Shown here piece by piece: positions 27,603 to 36,861 of a DNA stretch of 37,097 nt. The stretch's first letter is position 1; each line of letters opens with the position of its first letter. A program made the translations under genes and the position numbers. Under the pieces are notes generated by a model. It saw only the letters and a list, made by a program, of their open reading frames with translations, made no database searches and had not been told where the DNA came from. Origin of the DNA: Pseudomonadota bacterium (GTDB taxonomy: Bacteria; Pseudomonadota; Gammaproteobacteria; JAKAQQ01); assembly GCA_021798115.1 (NCBI GenBank), contig JAJZYM010000018.1:1-37097 (forward strand). Reading direction: 5' to 3'.

Positions 27603-29644
27603 GGCGCCCTCCCCTCGTTGGCCACGATCTCGGTGAGGACGCTCACGACCTCGGGGTTCGCCAACGTGGCGATGTCCCCGGGATCGCGTCCCGCGACGAG
27701 GGCGGCCAGAACACGGCGCATGATTTTGCCCGAGCGCGTCTTGGGCATGTCGGGAACGACCCAGAGGTGGTGCGGGCGGGCGATGGGCCCGATGCGTGCG
27801 GAGACGGTCTCTTCGAGTGTGCGGCGGACGTGCGCGGGATCTTCGGGGGCTCCTGGACCGAGGGCCACGAAGAGCCCCACCGCCTGTCCCCGCAGCGCGT
27901 CCGGCACCGCAACCACGGCGGCCTCGGCCACCCAGGGCACCGCGAGGGCGGCGGATTCGATTTCCTTGCTGCCCAGACGATGGCCCGAAGAATTGATGAC
28001 GTCGTCGATGCGTCCGAGGATGCGCACGTAGCCGTCCGTGTCGATCCGTGCCCCGTCGTTCGGACAGTACGGCCAGTCCCGCCAGTCGCGGCTGTGGGGA
28101 TCGCGGTTGAAACGTCCGTAGTACGTGCGGATGTAGCGTTCCTCGTCTCCCCAGAGCCCGAGCATGAGCCCCGGGCAGGGTGTGGAGAGGACCAGCGTGC
28201 CGGCGTGTTTCGAGCCCGGGGGGAGAGGGCGGCCTTCCTCGTCGAGAACCGCGACCTCGAGCCCCGGAAGAGGAGGCCCGGCGCTTCCGGGGCGCATGGG
28301 ATCGGCGGCCGGGAGGGTCGCAAGAATGTGCCCCCCGGTTTCGGTCTGCCACCAGGTGTCGACGACGGCGGCTCTTCGGGCGCCGACCGTCTCGTGGTAC
28401 CAACGCCAGACCTCGGGTTCGATGGGTTCACCGACGGTGACGAGAATCTCGAAAGGGGGGCGCTCGCGCCCCGGCCCTTCGGGGGCCAGCCGTCGCAGTG
28501 CCCGCAAGGCCGTCGGGGAGGTATGAAAAACACGCACCCCGTAACGGTGAGCGAGGCGCCACGGCCGCCCGGGGTCGGGGTAGTGGGGAACCCCCTCGTA
28601 GAGGAGCGAGGTGACCCCGCTCAGGAGCGGTCCGTAGACGATGTAGCTGTGGCCGGTGATCCAGCCGATGTCGGCCATGCACCAGTAGACGTCGCCCGGG
28701 TGGAGATCGAGCACCCAGCGGCAGGTGGCGGCGACCCAGGCGAGATAGCCGCCGTGGCCGTGCAGGCACCCTTTGGGCTTCCCCGTGGTGCCGCTGGAAT
28801 ACATGAGGAAGAGGCCGTCGTTGCTCGCGCGCGGGACGGGGGGGATGCGCATTCCCCGGCGGCGTGCGAGAAGGGGGGTCAGGTGATGGTCGCGGCCGGA
28901 GCGGAGCGGGGTTGGACTCGCGTAGCGCTCGGGATCGCGGGTGAACACGAGGACGGCGTCGAGGCGCCCTCCGCCCTCCGCGACCAGGGCGTCGGTCTCG
29001 TCGGCCTTGGCCTTGTGGTCGAGGACCGCTCCTCCCCGCCGGTAGACGTCGGCGGTGATGAGAAGACGGCTTCCGCTGTCGAGCATGCGCTCGGCGCAGG
29101 CGCGCGCCGAGAAGCCGCTGAAGACGACCGAATGGATGGCGCCGAGGCGTGCGCAGGCGAGCATGGCGACCGGAAGATCGAGGCTCATCGGCAGATGGAT
29201 CGTCACCCGGTCACCGGGGCGGATCCCGAAATCCTCGCGGAGCACGGCGGCGAGCGTTTCGACCCGTTCGAGGAGTTCGCCGTAGGTGAGGGATCGGGGT
29301 TCCTCATTTTCTTCTTCCGGGATCCAGTGGTACGCCACCCGCCCGTGTGCCGCGGGCAGGTGCCGGTCCAGCACGTTCGCGGAGGCGTTGAGCTCTCCTC
29401 CCTCGAACCAGCGCCAGAAGGGAGGGCGCGAATCGTCGAAGAGGGTCCGCCACGGGCGCGTCCAGACGAGGAGGTCGGCGAGAGCGGCGTAAGGATGGGG
29501 AAAGTCCTCGGCCCGGAAGGCGGCCAGCGTTGACCGCCTCGGCACGTGGGCCTGCCGCGCCAGGTTGGGGGGCGGGGGGACGAGCCTCTCCTCGGGCCAG
29601 AGCGCGTCGAGATCCGGGGGCGTTGGAAGAACGGGGTTCGTCAA
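27587..29644 (-). CDS. acs: Acetyl-CoA synthetase family (AMP-forming)
   Basis: The enzyme makes acetyl-CoA from acetate, ATP and CoA through acetyl-AMP. The 685-aa product has MYSSGTTGKPKGCLHG (ATP loop), MADIGWITGHSYIVYGPL, VDTWWQTETGG with the Trp that shapes the acetate pocket, and MPKTRSGKIMRR with the adenylation lysine that is a target of reversible acetylation in Acs. In the hinge region the sequence PNDGARIDTDGYVRILGRID replaces the usual SGDGARRD form and is preceded by an unusual segment (NRDPHSRDWRDW). A related short-chain substrate is therefore possible. The start is a TTG at 29644 behind GAGGGT, so it is provisional. Confidence 0.88.
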   Translation of the reverse strand: MTNPVLPTPPDLDALWPEERLVPPPPNLARQAHVPRRSTLAAFRAEDFPHPYAALADLLVWTRPWRTLFDDSRPPFWRWFEGGELNASANVLDRHLPAAHGRVAYHWIPEEENEEPRSLTYGELLERVETLAAVLREDFGIRPGDRVTIHLPMSLDLPVAMLACARLGAIHSVVFSGFSARACAERMLDSGSRLLITADVYRRGGAVLDHKAKADETDALVAEGGGRLDAVLVFTRDPERYASPTPLRSGRDHHLTPLLARRRGMRIPPVPRASNDGLFLMYSSGTTGKPKGCLHGHGGYLAWVAATCRWVLDLHPGDVYWCMADIGWITGHSYIVYGPLLSGVTSLLYEGVPHYPDPGRPWRLAHRYGVRVFHTSPTALRALRRLAPEGPGRERPPFEILVTVGEPIEPEVWRWYHETVGARRAAVVDTWWQTETGGHILATLPAADPMRPGSAGPPLPGLEVAVLDEEGRPLPPGSKHAGTLVLSTPCPGLMLGLWGDEERYIRTYYGRFNRDPHSRDWRDWPYCPNDGARIDTDGYVRILGRIDDVINSSGHRLGSKEIESAALAVPWVAEAAVVAVPDALRGQAVGLFVALGPGAPEDPAHVRRTLEETVSARIGPIARPHHLWVVPDMPKTRSGKIMRRVLAALVAGRDPGDIATLANPEVVSVLTEIVANEGRAPQPPG

Positions 29645-29697
29645 GGCCAGACCCTCGCTGAGGACGGGACTCTCAGGCTAGCACGAGCGGCCCTCGC

Positions 29698-30492
29698 TCA
29701 GCGCTCGAAGCGTCGGACGAACAGCACGAGCGCGCCGGCGCCGGCGAAGAGTGTGTAGGCGGTGAGGACCGCGAGATCCGTCAGGGGGTGGGGTGGGCTC
29801 TGCCCGATGAGGAGCGGGCGGACGAGACTCACCACGTGTGTGAGGGGGAGGAGACGCGCGCCCAGACGCACCGGCCGCGGAAGGGAGGCCAGTGGGAAGA
29901 AGACCCCCGAGACGAGAAGCAGTGGGGTCAGGACGAGCGTGAAATAGTAGGTGAAGAAGTCGTACCCGCGGGCGAAGGCGGTGGCGACGAGGGCGAGGGC
30001 GGCAAAGCAGAGGCCGGAGAGGAAGAGGACCGGGAGCGCCCAAAGGGCCCCCGCGGGCGCGACGAGTCCGAGGGCGAGGGCCACGATGAGAATGGCCAGC
30101 GCGTTGATCAGGCCCTTGGTCCCCGCCCAGAGGAGTTCGCCGAGCACGATGTCGGGGATCCCCAGCGGCGTCGCGTGGATGCCTTCCCAGGTCTTCTGCG
30201 GGTCCATGCGGGTGTAGGTCGAATAGAGCGCCTCGAAACTCGCGGCGTTCATCGCGCTCGAACAGGCGATGCCGGTGGCGAGGAACGTGATGTAGGGGAG
30301 GCCGCCCACACGGTGGACGAGGGTCCCGAAGCCGTAGCCGAAGGCGAGGAGGTAAAGCAGGGGCTCACCGAAGTTGGCGAGAAGCGAGGGGATGAGAAGT
30401 TTGTGCCAGACGGCCGTGTTGCGCCTCCAGACGGCCAACGCGCGCCGGAGGTGAGGCAGGTAGGCGCGGAGGGGGGGGCGAGGTTCAGTCAC
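29698..30492 (-). CDS. ABC-2 type permease, NodJ-like
   Basis: This is the membrane half of an ABC exporter. The 264-aa product has about six hydrophobic segments and the NodJ-type blocks YITFLATGIACSSAMNAASF, FEALYSTYTRMDPQKTWEGI and YDFFTYYFTLVLTPLLLVSG. Rhizobial NodIJ exports lipochitin oligosaccharides, but homologues are widespread in proteobacteria with no link to nodulation. The GTG at 30492 overlaps the stop of the ATPase gene by 8 bases, so the pair is an operon. The substrate is unknown; the adjacent polysaccharide genes make a glycan or glycolipid plausible. Confidence 0.85.
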   Translation of the reverse strand: MTEPRPPLRAYLPHLRRALAVWRRNTAVWHKLLIPSLLANFGEPLLYLLAFGYGFGTLVHRVGGLPYITFLATGIACSSAMNAASFEALYSTYTRMDPQKTWEGIHATPLGIPDIVLGELLWAGTKGLINALAILIVALALGLVAPAGALWALPVLFLSGLCFAALALVATAFARGYDFFTYYFTLVLTPLLLVSGVFFPLASLPRPVRLGARLLPLTHVVSLVRPLLIGQSPPHPLTDLAVLTAYTLFAGAGALVLFVRRFER

Positions 30493-31405
30493 GCAGCGCG
30501 TGCCCCGTGAGCGCGAAGAAGACGTCCTCGAGGTTCGAGGGGCGCAGCCGCGCCGGCGTCTCGGGGCAGCGGGAGAGGAGAGCCTCGAGGTCCTCCCGCG
30601 CCCGCGCGTAGACGAAGACGGTTTCCTCAAGATGCAGCGTCCGCAGCCCGTGGCGCTCTTCCCTGAGACCGAGGCCCCGCCCGGCCTCCGCGGGAAGCTC
30701 GAGGACGAAGGGTTCGACGTGACGGCGGACGAGTTCCTGGGGGGCGCCTTCGGCGACGACGCGCCCGTGATCGAGAACGACCAGTCGGTCGCAGAGCCTC
30801 TCGGCTTCCTCCATGTAGTGGGTGGTGAGAAGAAGGGTGCGGCCCTCGCGCCGGAGCTGGCGGAAACGCTGCCAGAGGTGAAAGCGCGCCTGGGGGTCGA
30901 GACCGGTGGTCGGTTCGTCGAGAAAGAGCATCACCGGGTCGTGGACGAGGGCACGGACGAGGGCGAGGCGGCGCCGCATGCCCCCGGAGAGTTCCCGAAG
31001 CGGTGCACCACGGCGGTCTTCGAGGCCGGCGAAGGTGAGGAGATCCGTGAAACGCTCCCGAAGCGCACGCGGATCGAGCCCGTAGTAGCGGGCGTAGTGG
31101 TAGAGGTTTTCCTCGACGTTGAAATCGGGATCGAGATTGTCGCTCTGGCCGACGACGCCCAATCGGGCGCGGGCCTGCGAGGCGGCATCCGGGATGGAGA
31201 AGCCCAAGACCTCGATGCGGCCCGCGTCCGGACGGGTGTGCCCGAGGAGAAGCCGCAACGTCGTGGTTTTGCCCGCGCCGTTCGGTCCAAGAAGGCCGAC
31301 ACAGGTGCCACGCGCGACGCGCAGGGACAGTCCGTCGACGACCGTGCGTCCGCCGTAGGTCTTGTGAAGATCCGTGACGAGGAGAGCCGCGGCGTTGTCG
31401 TCCAA
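30485..31405 (-). CDS. ABC transporter ATPase, NodI-like
   Basis: This 306-aa protein energises the NodJ-like permease. It has Walker A GPNGAGKTT near residues 39-47, the NodI-typical VVGQSDNLDPDFNVEENLYH, the signature LSGGMRRRLALVRALVHDP, Walker B LFLDEPTTGLDP and TTHYMEEAERLCDRLVVLDH. A C-terminal regulatory extension ends with the conserved NLEDVFFALTGH. The start is a TTG at 31405; no better start is in frame, and the -10 box at 31436-31441 leaves only a short leader. It is divergent from the dehydratase gene. Confidence 0.88.
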   Translation of the reverse strand: MDDNAAALLVTDLHKTYGGRTVVDGLSLRVARGTCVGLLGPNGAGKTTTLRLLLGHTRPDAGRIEVLGFSIPDAASQARARLGVVGQSDNLDPDFNVEENLYHYARYYGLDPRALRERFTDLLTFAGLEDRRGAPLRELSGGMRRRLALVRALVHDPVMLFLDEPTTGLDPQARFHLWQRFRQLRREGRTLLLTTHYMEEAERLCDRLVVLDHGRVVAEGAPQELVRRHVEPFVLELPAEAGRGLGLREERHGLRTLHLEETVFVYARAREDLEALLSRCPETPARLRPSNLEDVFFALTGHALRD

Positions 31406-31435
31406 AAGAGGGGAGGCCGTTCGGAGGGACGCCTG

Positions 31436-31441
31436 ATTGTA
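31436..31441 (-). promoter_or_regulatory. -10 element for the NodI/NodJ-like pair
   Basis: On the minus strand TACAAT lies 30 nt upstream of the TTG start, matching the -10 consensus at five of six positions. The -35 is weak (TCACGG at 17 nt). Confidence 0.35.
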
Positions 31442-31477
31442 GGGTCTTCGGGATGTGCCGTGATCCTCTCGCCCCGT

Positions 31478-31483
31478 TAAAAT
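31478..31483 (+). promoter_or_regulatory. -10 element for the polysaccharide operon
   Basis: TAAAAT, in an A/T island of an otherwise GC-rich spacer, lies about 44 nt upstream of the dehydratase ATG. No convincing -35 is visible. It could serve the five-gene plus-strand operon. Confidence 0.3.
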
Positions 31484-31526
31484 ACGAGCTCACCGAGGGA
31501 GGCCTGAAGACGCGGGGGGGGGTGCG

Positions 31527-33437
31527 ATGGCGTCAAGACTGCGCGAAACGGCCGTCGGCTCCCGGCTCCGCCGGGCGTTGGGGCTTGGCGCCGACCTCGT
31601 GCTCTTTCTCGTCGTCCTCTTCGGTCTCCTCCTGCTTCTCGGCGCCCCGAACGCGTGGCACTCGGCGGCGGGGGGACGCGCCGGGATCGTGGTCCTGGCC
31701 GGATCGGCTCTTCCGGTTCTGGGGCTCGTGCTCTGGTTCGCCGGGGCTTACCGCGGACTCTGGCGCTACGTTTCGCTCCCCGAGCTCGTGCGCCTTGCGT
31801 TCGCCGTGGTCGGGGCCTGGATCCTGGTGCTTGTGGTGCTCGCGGCGAACGGGGCCCTCACACGGCTCTCGCCCGCTCTCCTCGTTCTTCTTCCCGTCCT
31901 CTTCCTTGGGGCCGCCGCCGCGCTGCGCGCTCTCGTGCGCGGACTCCACGACAAGAGCCTCGATTTCCGCGCGAGCGGGCGGGCGCCCGTCCTCGTCGTC
32001 GGGGCCGGTCAGGGAGCCGAGCTTCTTCTCCGCGAGCTCCGCCGGGGCGGCCGCTACCGGCCCACGGGCCTCGTGGACGACGATCCGGGGAAACAGGGCC
32101 ACGAAATCCACGGCGTCCGCGTCGTGGGCCGCATCGACGATCTCCCCCGCCTCATTTCTGTGCACGGCGCGGAGACGGTCCTCGTCGCCATCCCGTCCGT
32201 CCGTCCCGATGTCCTCGACCGGATCGTCACCCATTGCGCCCGCGCCCGTGTGGCCTGCCGGCGCATGCCGCTCCTCACCGAAGTGCGTAGCGGGGCGTTT
32301 CCCGCGGCCGATCTCCGCCCGATTCAGGTCGAGGATCTGCTGCGCCGGAACCCCGTGCGTTTCGACGACCGGGCGTCGGCCGAACTTCTTCGCGGACGCC
32401 GCGTCCTCGTGAGCGGCGGTGGCGGATCGATCGGCGCCGAACTCGTCCGCCAGATCCTCCGTTACGATCCGGCGCTCGTTCTCATCCTCGACCACGACGA
32501 GGAAGCGCTCTACCGCATCATGCAAGACAGCGGATCGGGCCCGAACGGCGTGGGCCGTCCGGTTCTCGCAAGCGTCCTGGACGCGGCGGCGCTCCGCCGC
32601 CTCTTCGTTGAGCACGCCCCCGAAATCGTCTTCCATGCGGCCGCCTACAAACACGTGCCTCTTTCCGAAGCCAACGTCCGGACCGTGGTGCGCAACAACG
32701 TTCTCGGAACGATGATTCTGGTGGACGAGGCCGCCCGCGGTGGGGCCCAACTTTTTGTGCAGATCTCGACCGACAAGACGGTTCACCCCCGAAGCGTGAT
32801 GGGCGCGAGCAAGCGGGCGGCGGAACTGCTCCTCCGCGCCCGTCCGCACGGCCCGATGCGTACGGTCGTCACCCGTTTCGGCAATGTCCTCGATACCTCG
32901 GGGTCGGTCGTCCCCCTCTTCCGCAGGCAGATCCTCGAGAGTGGTCCTCTCACCGTGACCGACCCCGAGGTGACCCGCTACTTCATGCTGATCGACGAAG
33001 CCGTCGCGCTCATTCTCCAGGCCGCGGCGCACGGGCGCGGGGGGGAGATCTTCGTCCTCGACATGGGGGAGCCTCTGCGCATTCGCGATCTCGCCGAGCG
33101 GATGATCCGGCTCGCCGGCCTCGAACCGGGGATCGACATCCCGATCGTCTACACGGGGCTTCGGCCGGGGGAGAAGCTTTGCGAGACGCTCTTTTACGAA
33201 GACGAGACCCTCCATCCGACGCCTTTCCCGCACATCCTCCAGGCCCAGGCCCCGCCCGTGGACGCCGAAACGGTCTCCCGCCGTCTCGCCGAACTCCTTG
33301 CCGCCCTCGACGGGGAGGAGGGAGAGATTCTCCTCCGCCTTCGCCGGTTGGTCCCCGAGTACAGCCCGCAGGAATCCGTCTCCGTTCCCACCCTCCACGT
33401 CGTGGAGGGTGGGGCCGAAGAGAATCGCACGCGGTGA
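31527..33437 (+). CDS. Membrane nucleotide-sugar 4,6-dehydratase (PglF/CapD type)
   Basis: Enzymes of this family convert UDP-GlcNAc to the 4-keto-6-deoxy sugar for glycans. The 636-aa product starts with four membrane helices (about residues 15-140), then a first Rossmann-like domain (VLVVGAGQGAELLLREL near 153) and the catalytic SDR domain with VLVSGGGGSIGAELVRQIL near 292. The active site reads STDKTVHPRSVMGASKRAAE near 413, with Met replacing the SDR Tyr in MxxxK, as in PglF-type 4,6-dehydratases. The ATG at 31527 lies behind a G-run. The stop overlaps the rfbB GTG by four bases. Confidence 0.9.
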   Translation: MASRLRETAVGSRLRRALGLGADLVLFLVVLFGLLLLLGAPNAWHSAAGGRAGIVVLAGSALPVLGLVLWFAGAYRGLWRYVSLPELVRLAFAVVGAWILVLVVLAANGALTRLSPALLVLLPVLFLGAAAALRALVRGLHDKSLDFRASGRAPVLVVGAGQGAELLLRELRRGGRYRPTGLVDDDPGKQGHEIHGVRVVGRIDDLPRLISVHGAETVLVAIPSVRPDVLDRIVTHCARARVACRRMPLLTEVRSGAFPAADLRPIQVEDLLRRNPVRFDDRASAELLRGRRVLVSGGGGSIGAELVRQILRYDPALVLILDHDEEALYRIMQDSGSGPNGVGRPVLASVLDAAALRRLFVEHAPEIVFHAAAYKHVPLSEANVRTVVRNNVLGTMILVDEAARGGAQLFVQISTDKTVHPRSVMGASKRAAELLLRARPHGPMRTVVTRFGNVLDTSGSVVPLFRRQILESGPLTVTDPEVTRYFMLIDEAVALILQAAAHGRGGEIFVLDMGEPLRIRDLAERMIRLAGLEPGIDIPIVYTGLRPGEKLCETLFYEDETLHPTPFPHILQAQAPPVDAETVSRRLAELLAALDGEEGEILLRLRRLVPEYSPQESVSVPTLHVVEGGAEENRTR

Positions 33438-34507
33438 ACGCCTCCGCCCTTCTCGTCACCGGTGGGGCGGGCTTCATCGGCACGAACTTCGTGCGCGCGG
33501 CGGTGGCGCGGGGCGAACAGGTGGTCGTCGTCGACCGTCTGAACTACGCCGCCCAGGAGGGGAATCTTGCGGGGCTTGGTGCTCAGGTGCGCCTCGTCGC
33601 ACGGGACCTCGCCGCACCCGGAGACGATCTCGTGCGCCTTTTGGTCGAGACCCGGCCAAGGTGGATTGTCCACGCCGCCGCAGAGACCCATGTCGATCGC
33701 TCGATTCACCACCCGGAAGCGTTCGTCGCGAGCAATCTCCTCGGCACGTTCCGTCTCCTTGAGGCCGCCCGGGCCTACACCGCAGGGCTTGGGGAAGAAG
33801 AGCGGCGGCGTTTCCGTGTCCTCCACGTGTCGACCGATGAGGTCTACGGAGCGCGCGCAGCGGAGGAACCCGCGAACCGCGAGGGCGATCCCTACGAACC
33901 CACGAGTCCGTACGCCGCCACCAAGGCCGGGAGCGATCATCTCGTCCGCGCCTGGCACAAGACGTACGGTCTTCCGGTGCTCGTGACGAACTGCACGAAC
34001 AACTACGGCCCCTACCAGCATCCGGAGAAGTTTCTCCCGCTCATGATCTACCAGGCTCTGCGTGGCCGGCCTCTTCCCGTCTACGGCGACGGCCGGCAGG
34101 TGCGCGATTGGCTTTACGTCGACGACCACGTGCGCGCGCTCTTCCGGGTGCTCGAGGGAGGAACGCCGGGGGCCACCTACCACGTGAGCGCCGGACTTGG
34201 GCCCACCAACCTCGAGGTGCTCGAACGTCTCTGCACGATCCTGGACCGTCTCCGCCCCCGGCCGGAGGGATCTTACCGGGCCCTCGTCCGACACGTCGCC
34301 GATCGTCCCGCCCACGACCGCCGTTACGCGCTCGAGAGCACGCGTCTTCAGCACGAGCTCGGCTGGCGTCCCGAGGAGAGTCTCGCCGGCGGTCTTGAAA
34401 AGACGGTCCGCTGGTACCTCGGCCACGAGGCGTGGTGGCGTCGGGCGACGGGCGAGGATTTCCGCCGGTGGCTCGCCGCGCACTACGACGCGGAGCTCGT
34501 GGGGTGA
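33434..34507 (+). CDS. rfbB: dTDP-glucose 4,6-dehydratase
   Basis: RfbB (RmlB) is step 2 of dTDP-L-rhamnose synthesis, making dTDP-4-keto-6-deoxyglucose. The 357-aa product has the NAD loop [14 protein letters not shown] at the N-terminus, [20 protein letters not shown], the catalytic [10 protein letters not shown] and [20 protein letters not shown], then [19 protein letters not shown]. It starts at a GTG overlapping the dehydratase stop (GTGA). It is the first of four rhamnose genes in the order B-A-C-D. Confidence 0.96.
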   Translation: MNASALLVTGGAGFIGTNFVRAAVARGEQVVVVDRLNYAAQEGNLAGLGAQVRLVARDLAAPGDDLVRLLVETRPRWIVHAAAETHVDRSIHHPEAFVASNLLGTFRLLEAARAYTAGLGEEERRRFRVLHVSTDEVYGARAAEEPANREGDPYEPTSPYAATKAGSDHLVRAWHKTYGLPVLVTNCTNNYGPYQHPEKFLPLMIYQALRGRPLPVYGDGRQVRDWLYVDDHVRALFRVLEGGTPGATYHVSAGLGPTNLEVLERLCTILDRLRPRPEGSYRALVRHVADRPAHDRRYALESTRLQHELGWRPEESLAGGLEKTVRWYLGHEAWWRRATGEDFRRWLAAHYDAELVG

Positions 34508-35391
34508 CTTCCCTTCCCCGCCGCGGCCTTCTTCTCGCCGGAGGATCGGGCACCCGGCTCTACCCGCTCACGCACGCGGTCTCCAAGCAACTTCTTCCGG
34601 TCTACGACAAACCGCTCGTCTACTATCCGCTCTCGACCCTCATGCTGGCCGGGATCCGTACGATCCTTCTCATCAGCACCCCCGCCGATCTTGAGCGGTT
34701 CCGCGGGCTCCTCGGCGACGGTCGGGCCTGGGGGCTCGAGCTCCACTACGCCGAGCAGCCCTTCCCCGAAGGGCTCGCCCAGGCGCTCCTGATCGGCGAG
34801 CGGTTCCTCGACGGGACATCGAGCGCCCTCATCCTGGGCGACAACATTTTTTGGGGGCACGGGCTTCCCGAGATCCTGGTCCGCGCCGCCGCGCGGCGTG
34901 ACGGCGCGAGCATCTTCGCCTACCGGGTGCGCGATCCCGAGCGCTATGGCGTGGTCGAACTCGACGCGGCGGGCCGCCCGCTCTCGATCGAGGAGAAGCC
35001 CGCCGCTCCGCGGAGCCACCTCGCCGTGACAGGCCTTTATTTCTACGATGGCGAGGCCCCGGCGCTGGCGCGCACGCTCCGCCCCTCCGCCCGGGGGGAA
35101 CTCGAGATCACGGATCTCAACCGCCTTTATCTCGAGCGGGGACGGCTTGAGGTCGTCCCGTTCGGACGCGGGCACACGTGGCTCGATGCGGGTACGCACG
35201 ACGCCCTTCTCGAGGCGGGGGAGTTCGTCGCCACGATCGAGCGGCGCCAAGGCGTGCGGGTCGCCTGCCCCGAGGAGATCGCCTGGCGGCAGGGCTGGAT
35301 CAGCGACGAGGATCTCGAGCGTCTCGCCGCGCCACTCGCGAAGAACGGCTACGGCCGCTACCTCCTCGATCTTCTTGAGGAACGCAGGTGA
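34504..35391 (+). CDS. rfbA: Glucose-1-phosphate thymidylyltransferase
   Basis: RfbA (RmlA) is step 1: dTTP plus glucose 1-phosphate gives dTDP-glucose. The 295-aa product has the nucleotidyltransferase signature [20 protein letters not shown], then [33 protein letters not shown], and the C-terminal [20 protein letters not shown]. The GTG at 34504 overlaps the rfbB stop by four bases and is preferred over the in-frame upstream starts inside rfbB, because it gives the normal N-terminus. Confidence 0.96.
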   Translation: MTSLPRRGLLLAGGSGTRLYPLTHAVSKQLLPVYDKPLVYYPLSTLMLAGIRTILLISTPADLERFRGLLGDGRAWGLELHYAEQPFPEGLAQALLIGERFLDGTSSALILGDNIFWGHGLPEILVRAAARRDGASIFAYRVRDPERYGVVELDAAGRPLSIEEKPAAPRSHLAVTGLYFYDGEAPALARTLRPSARGELEITDLNRLYLERGRLEVVPFGRGHTWLDAGTHDALLEAGEFVATIERRQGVRVACPEEIAWRQGWISDEDLERLAAPLAKNGYGRYLLDLLEERR

Positions 35392-35942
35392 GCATTGTTT
35401 TCTCGCCCGCCCCCATCGCGGGCGTCGTCCTGATCCGCCCCACCGTCCACCGCGACGCGCGCGGATTTTTTCTCGAGACCTTCCGCGCCGAATCCTACGG
35501 CGCCGCGGGTCTTCCCACCGCCTTCGCCCAGGCCAACCACAGCCGTTCGCGGCGTGGGGTACTCCGCGGTCTCCACTACCAGATCACCCACCCGCAGGGC
35601 AAGCTCGTCCGGGTCGCCCACGGACGGGTGTGGGACGCGGTCGTGGATCTGCGGCGGAGTTCGCCGACTTTCGGCCGCGCCTTCGGCCTCGTCCTCGACG
35701 ACGAGGCGGGAACCGAGCTCTGGGTGCCGCCCGGCTGCGCGCACGGTTACCTCACGCTGAGCGCGGAGGCGGACTTCCTCTACGCCTGCACCGACGTCTG
35801 GGACCCGCCGGGGGAGCGGACGATCCGTTGGGATGATCCTGCCCTCGGCCTCGAATGGCCGCTCGAGGAGAGCGGCCCTCCGCAAGTGTCGGAAAAGGAC
35901 GCCCTCGGGCTTCCCTTCGTCGAAGCCCCTCATTTTCCGTGA
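35388..35942 (+). CDS. rfbC: dTDP-4-dehydrorhamnose 3,5-epimerase
   Basis: RfbC (RmlC) is step 3, epimerising C3 and C5 of the 4-keto sugar. The 184-aa cupin protein has [37 protein letters not shown] with the catalytic histidine, and [15 protein letters not shown]. The region after ADFLY reads ACTDVWDP instead of the common TTDYY-type sequence, keeping the FLY tyrosine. The GTG start overlaps rfbA by four bases. Confidence 0.95.
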   Translation: MSIVFSPAPIAGVVLIRPTVHRDARGFFLETFRAESYGAAGLPTAFAQANHSRSRRGVLRGLHYQITHPQGKLVRVAHGRVWDAVVDLRRSSPTFGRAFGLVLDDEAGTELWVPPGCAHGYLTLSAEADFLYACTDVWDPPGERTIRWDDPALGLEWPLEESGPPQVSEKDALGLPFVEAPHFP

Positions 35943-36832
35943 GCGCCTGGGCCCTTGTTCTGGGCGCGGGCGGGCAGCTCGGCCGCGCGCTTCTCGAGTC
36001 TGCATCTCCGGGCGTGGTCGGCCTCGGGCGTGAAGAGGCCGATCTCCGCGCCCCGGAAACACTGGCCCTTGCCCTGCGCACGCACGACCCGCGGATCGTC
36101 GTGAACGCCGCCGCCTGGACGGCGGTGGACCGGGCGGAGGAGGATCCCGAGGGTGCGGAGGCGGTGAACGCCCGCGGGGTCGAAACCCTCGCCCGGCTCT
36201 GCGCCGAGGGGGGGCGGCGCCTTCTTCACGTCTCCACCGATTATGTTTTCGACGGCACGCTCGGACGGCCCTACCGGCCGGACGACCCGCCCCGGCCGAT
36301 CAACGTCTACGGAGCGAGCAAGAGGCGGGGCGAGGAGGCCGTCCTTTCGCTCCTGGGCGGGCGCGGGACGGTCGTGAGGACGGCGTGGCTCTACGCCCCC
36401 TGGGGGACCAACTTCCTTCTCACGATTCTTCGCCGGGCGGCGACGGGGGGGCCGCTTCGTGTGGTCGACGACCAGCACGGAACGCCGACTTCGGTGCTCA
36501 CGCTGGCGCGGGTGCTGTGGACGGCGACCGCACACGAGGATCTCGGAGGATGCTGGCACTGGACGGACGGCGGGGAGACCACCTGGTTCGGGTTCGCGCG
36601 CGCCATTGTGGAGCGGGCGGCCGCCCGCGGGCTCATCGCGACCGCCGTCCCGATCACGCCGATCTCGACCGCCGAATACCCGCGTGCGGCCCGCCGCCCG
36701 CCCTCGAGCGTGCTCGACGTCTCGTCACTCTCCCGGAGACTGGGGATCCGTCCGGTGCCCTGGGAGGAGGCGCTCGAGGAGGTTCTCGAACGTGTCTCTC
36801 TCGCCGGGGCGGCCGCGCCCAGCCAGGGCTGA
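35939..36832 (+). CDS. rfbD: dTDP-4-dehydrorhamnose reductase
   Basis: RfbD (RmlD) is the last step, reducing the ketone with NAD(P)H to give dTDP-L-rhamnose. The 297-aa product has the cofactor loop LGAGGQLGRALLE, VNAAAWTAVDRAEEDPEGAE, the catalytic HVSTDYVFDGTL and NVYGASKRRGEEAV (YxxxK), and VVRTAWLYAPWGTNFLLTIL. The GTG start overlaps rfbC by four bases. It ends 29 nt from a convergent gene. No glycosyltransferase or export gene follows in the window. Confidence 0.95.
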   Translation: MSAWALVLGAGGQLGRALLESASPGVVGLGREEADLRAPETLALALRTHDPRIVVNAAAWTAVDRAEEDPEGAEAVNARGVETLARLCAEGGRRLLHVSTDYVFDGTLGRPYRPDDPPRPINVYGASKRRGEEAVLSLLGGRGTVVRTAWLYAPWGTNFLLTILRRAATGGPLRVVDDQHGTPTSVLTLARVLWTATAHEDLGGCWHWTDGGETTWFGFARAIVERAAARGLIATAVPITPISTAEYPRAARRPPSSVLDVSSLSRRLGIRPVPWEEALEEVLERVSLAGAAAPSQG

Positions 36833-36861
36833 GCGTTTGTGCCTCGGAGCCCCGCTGAAGT

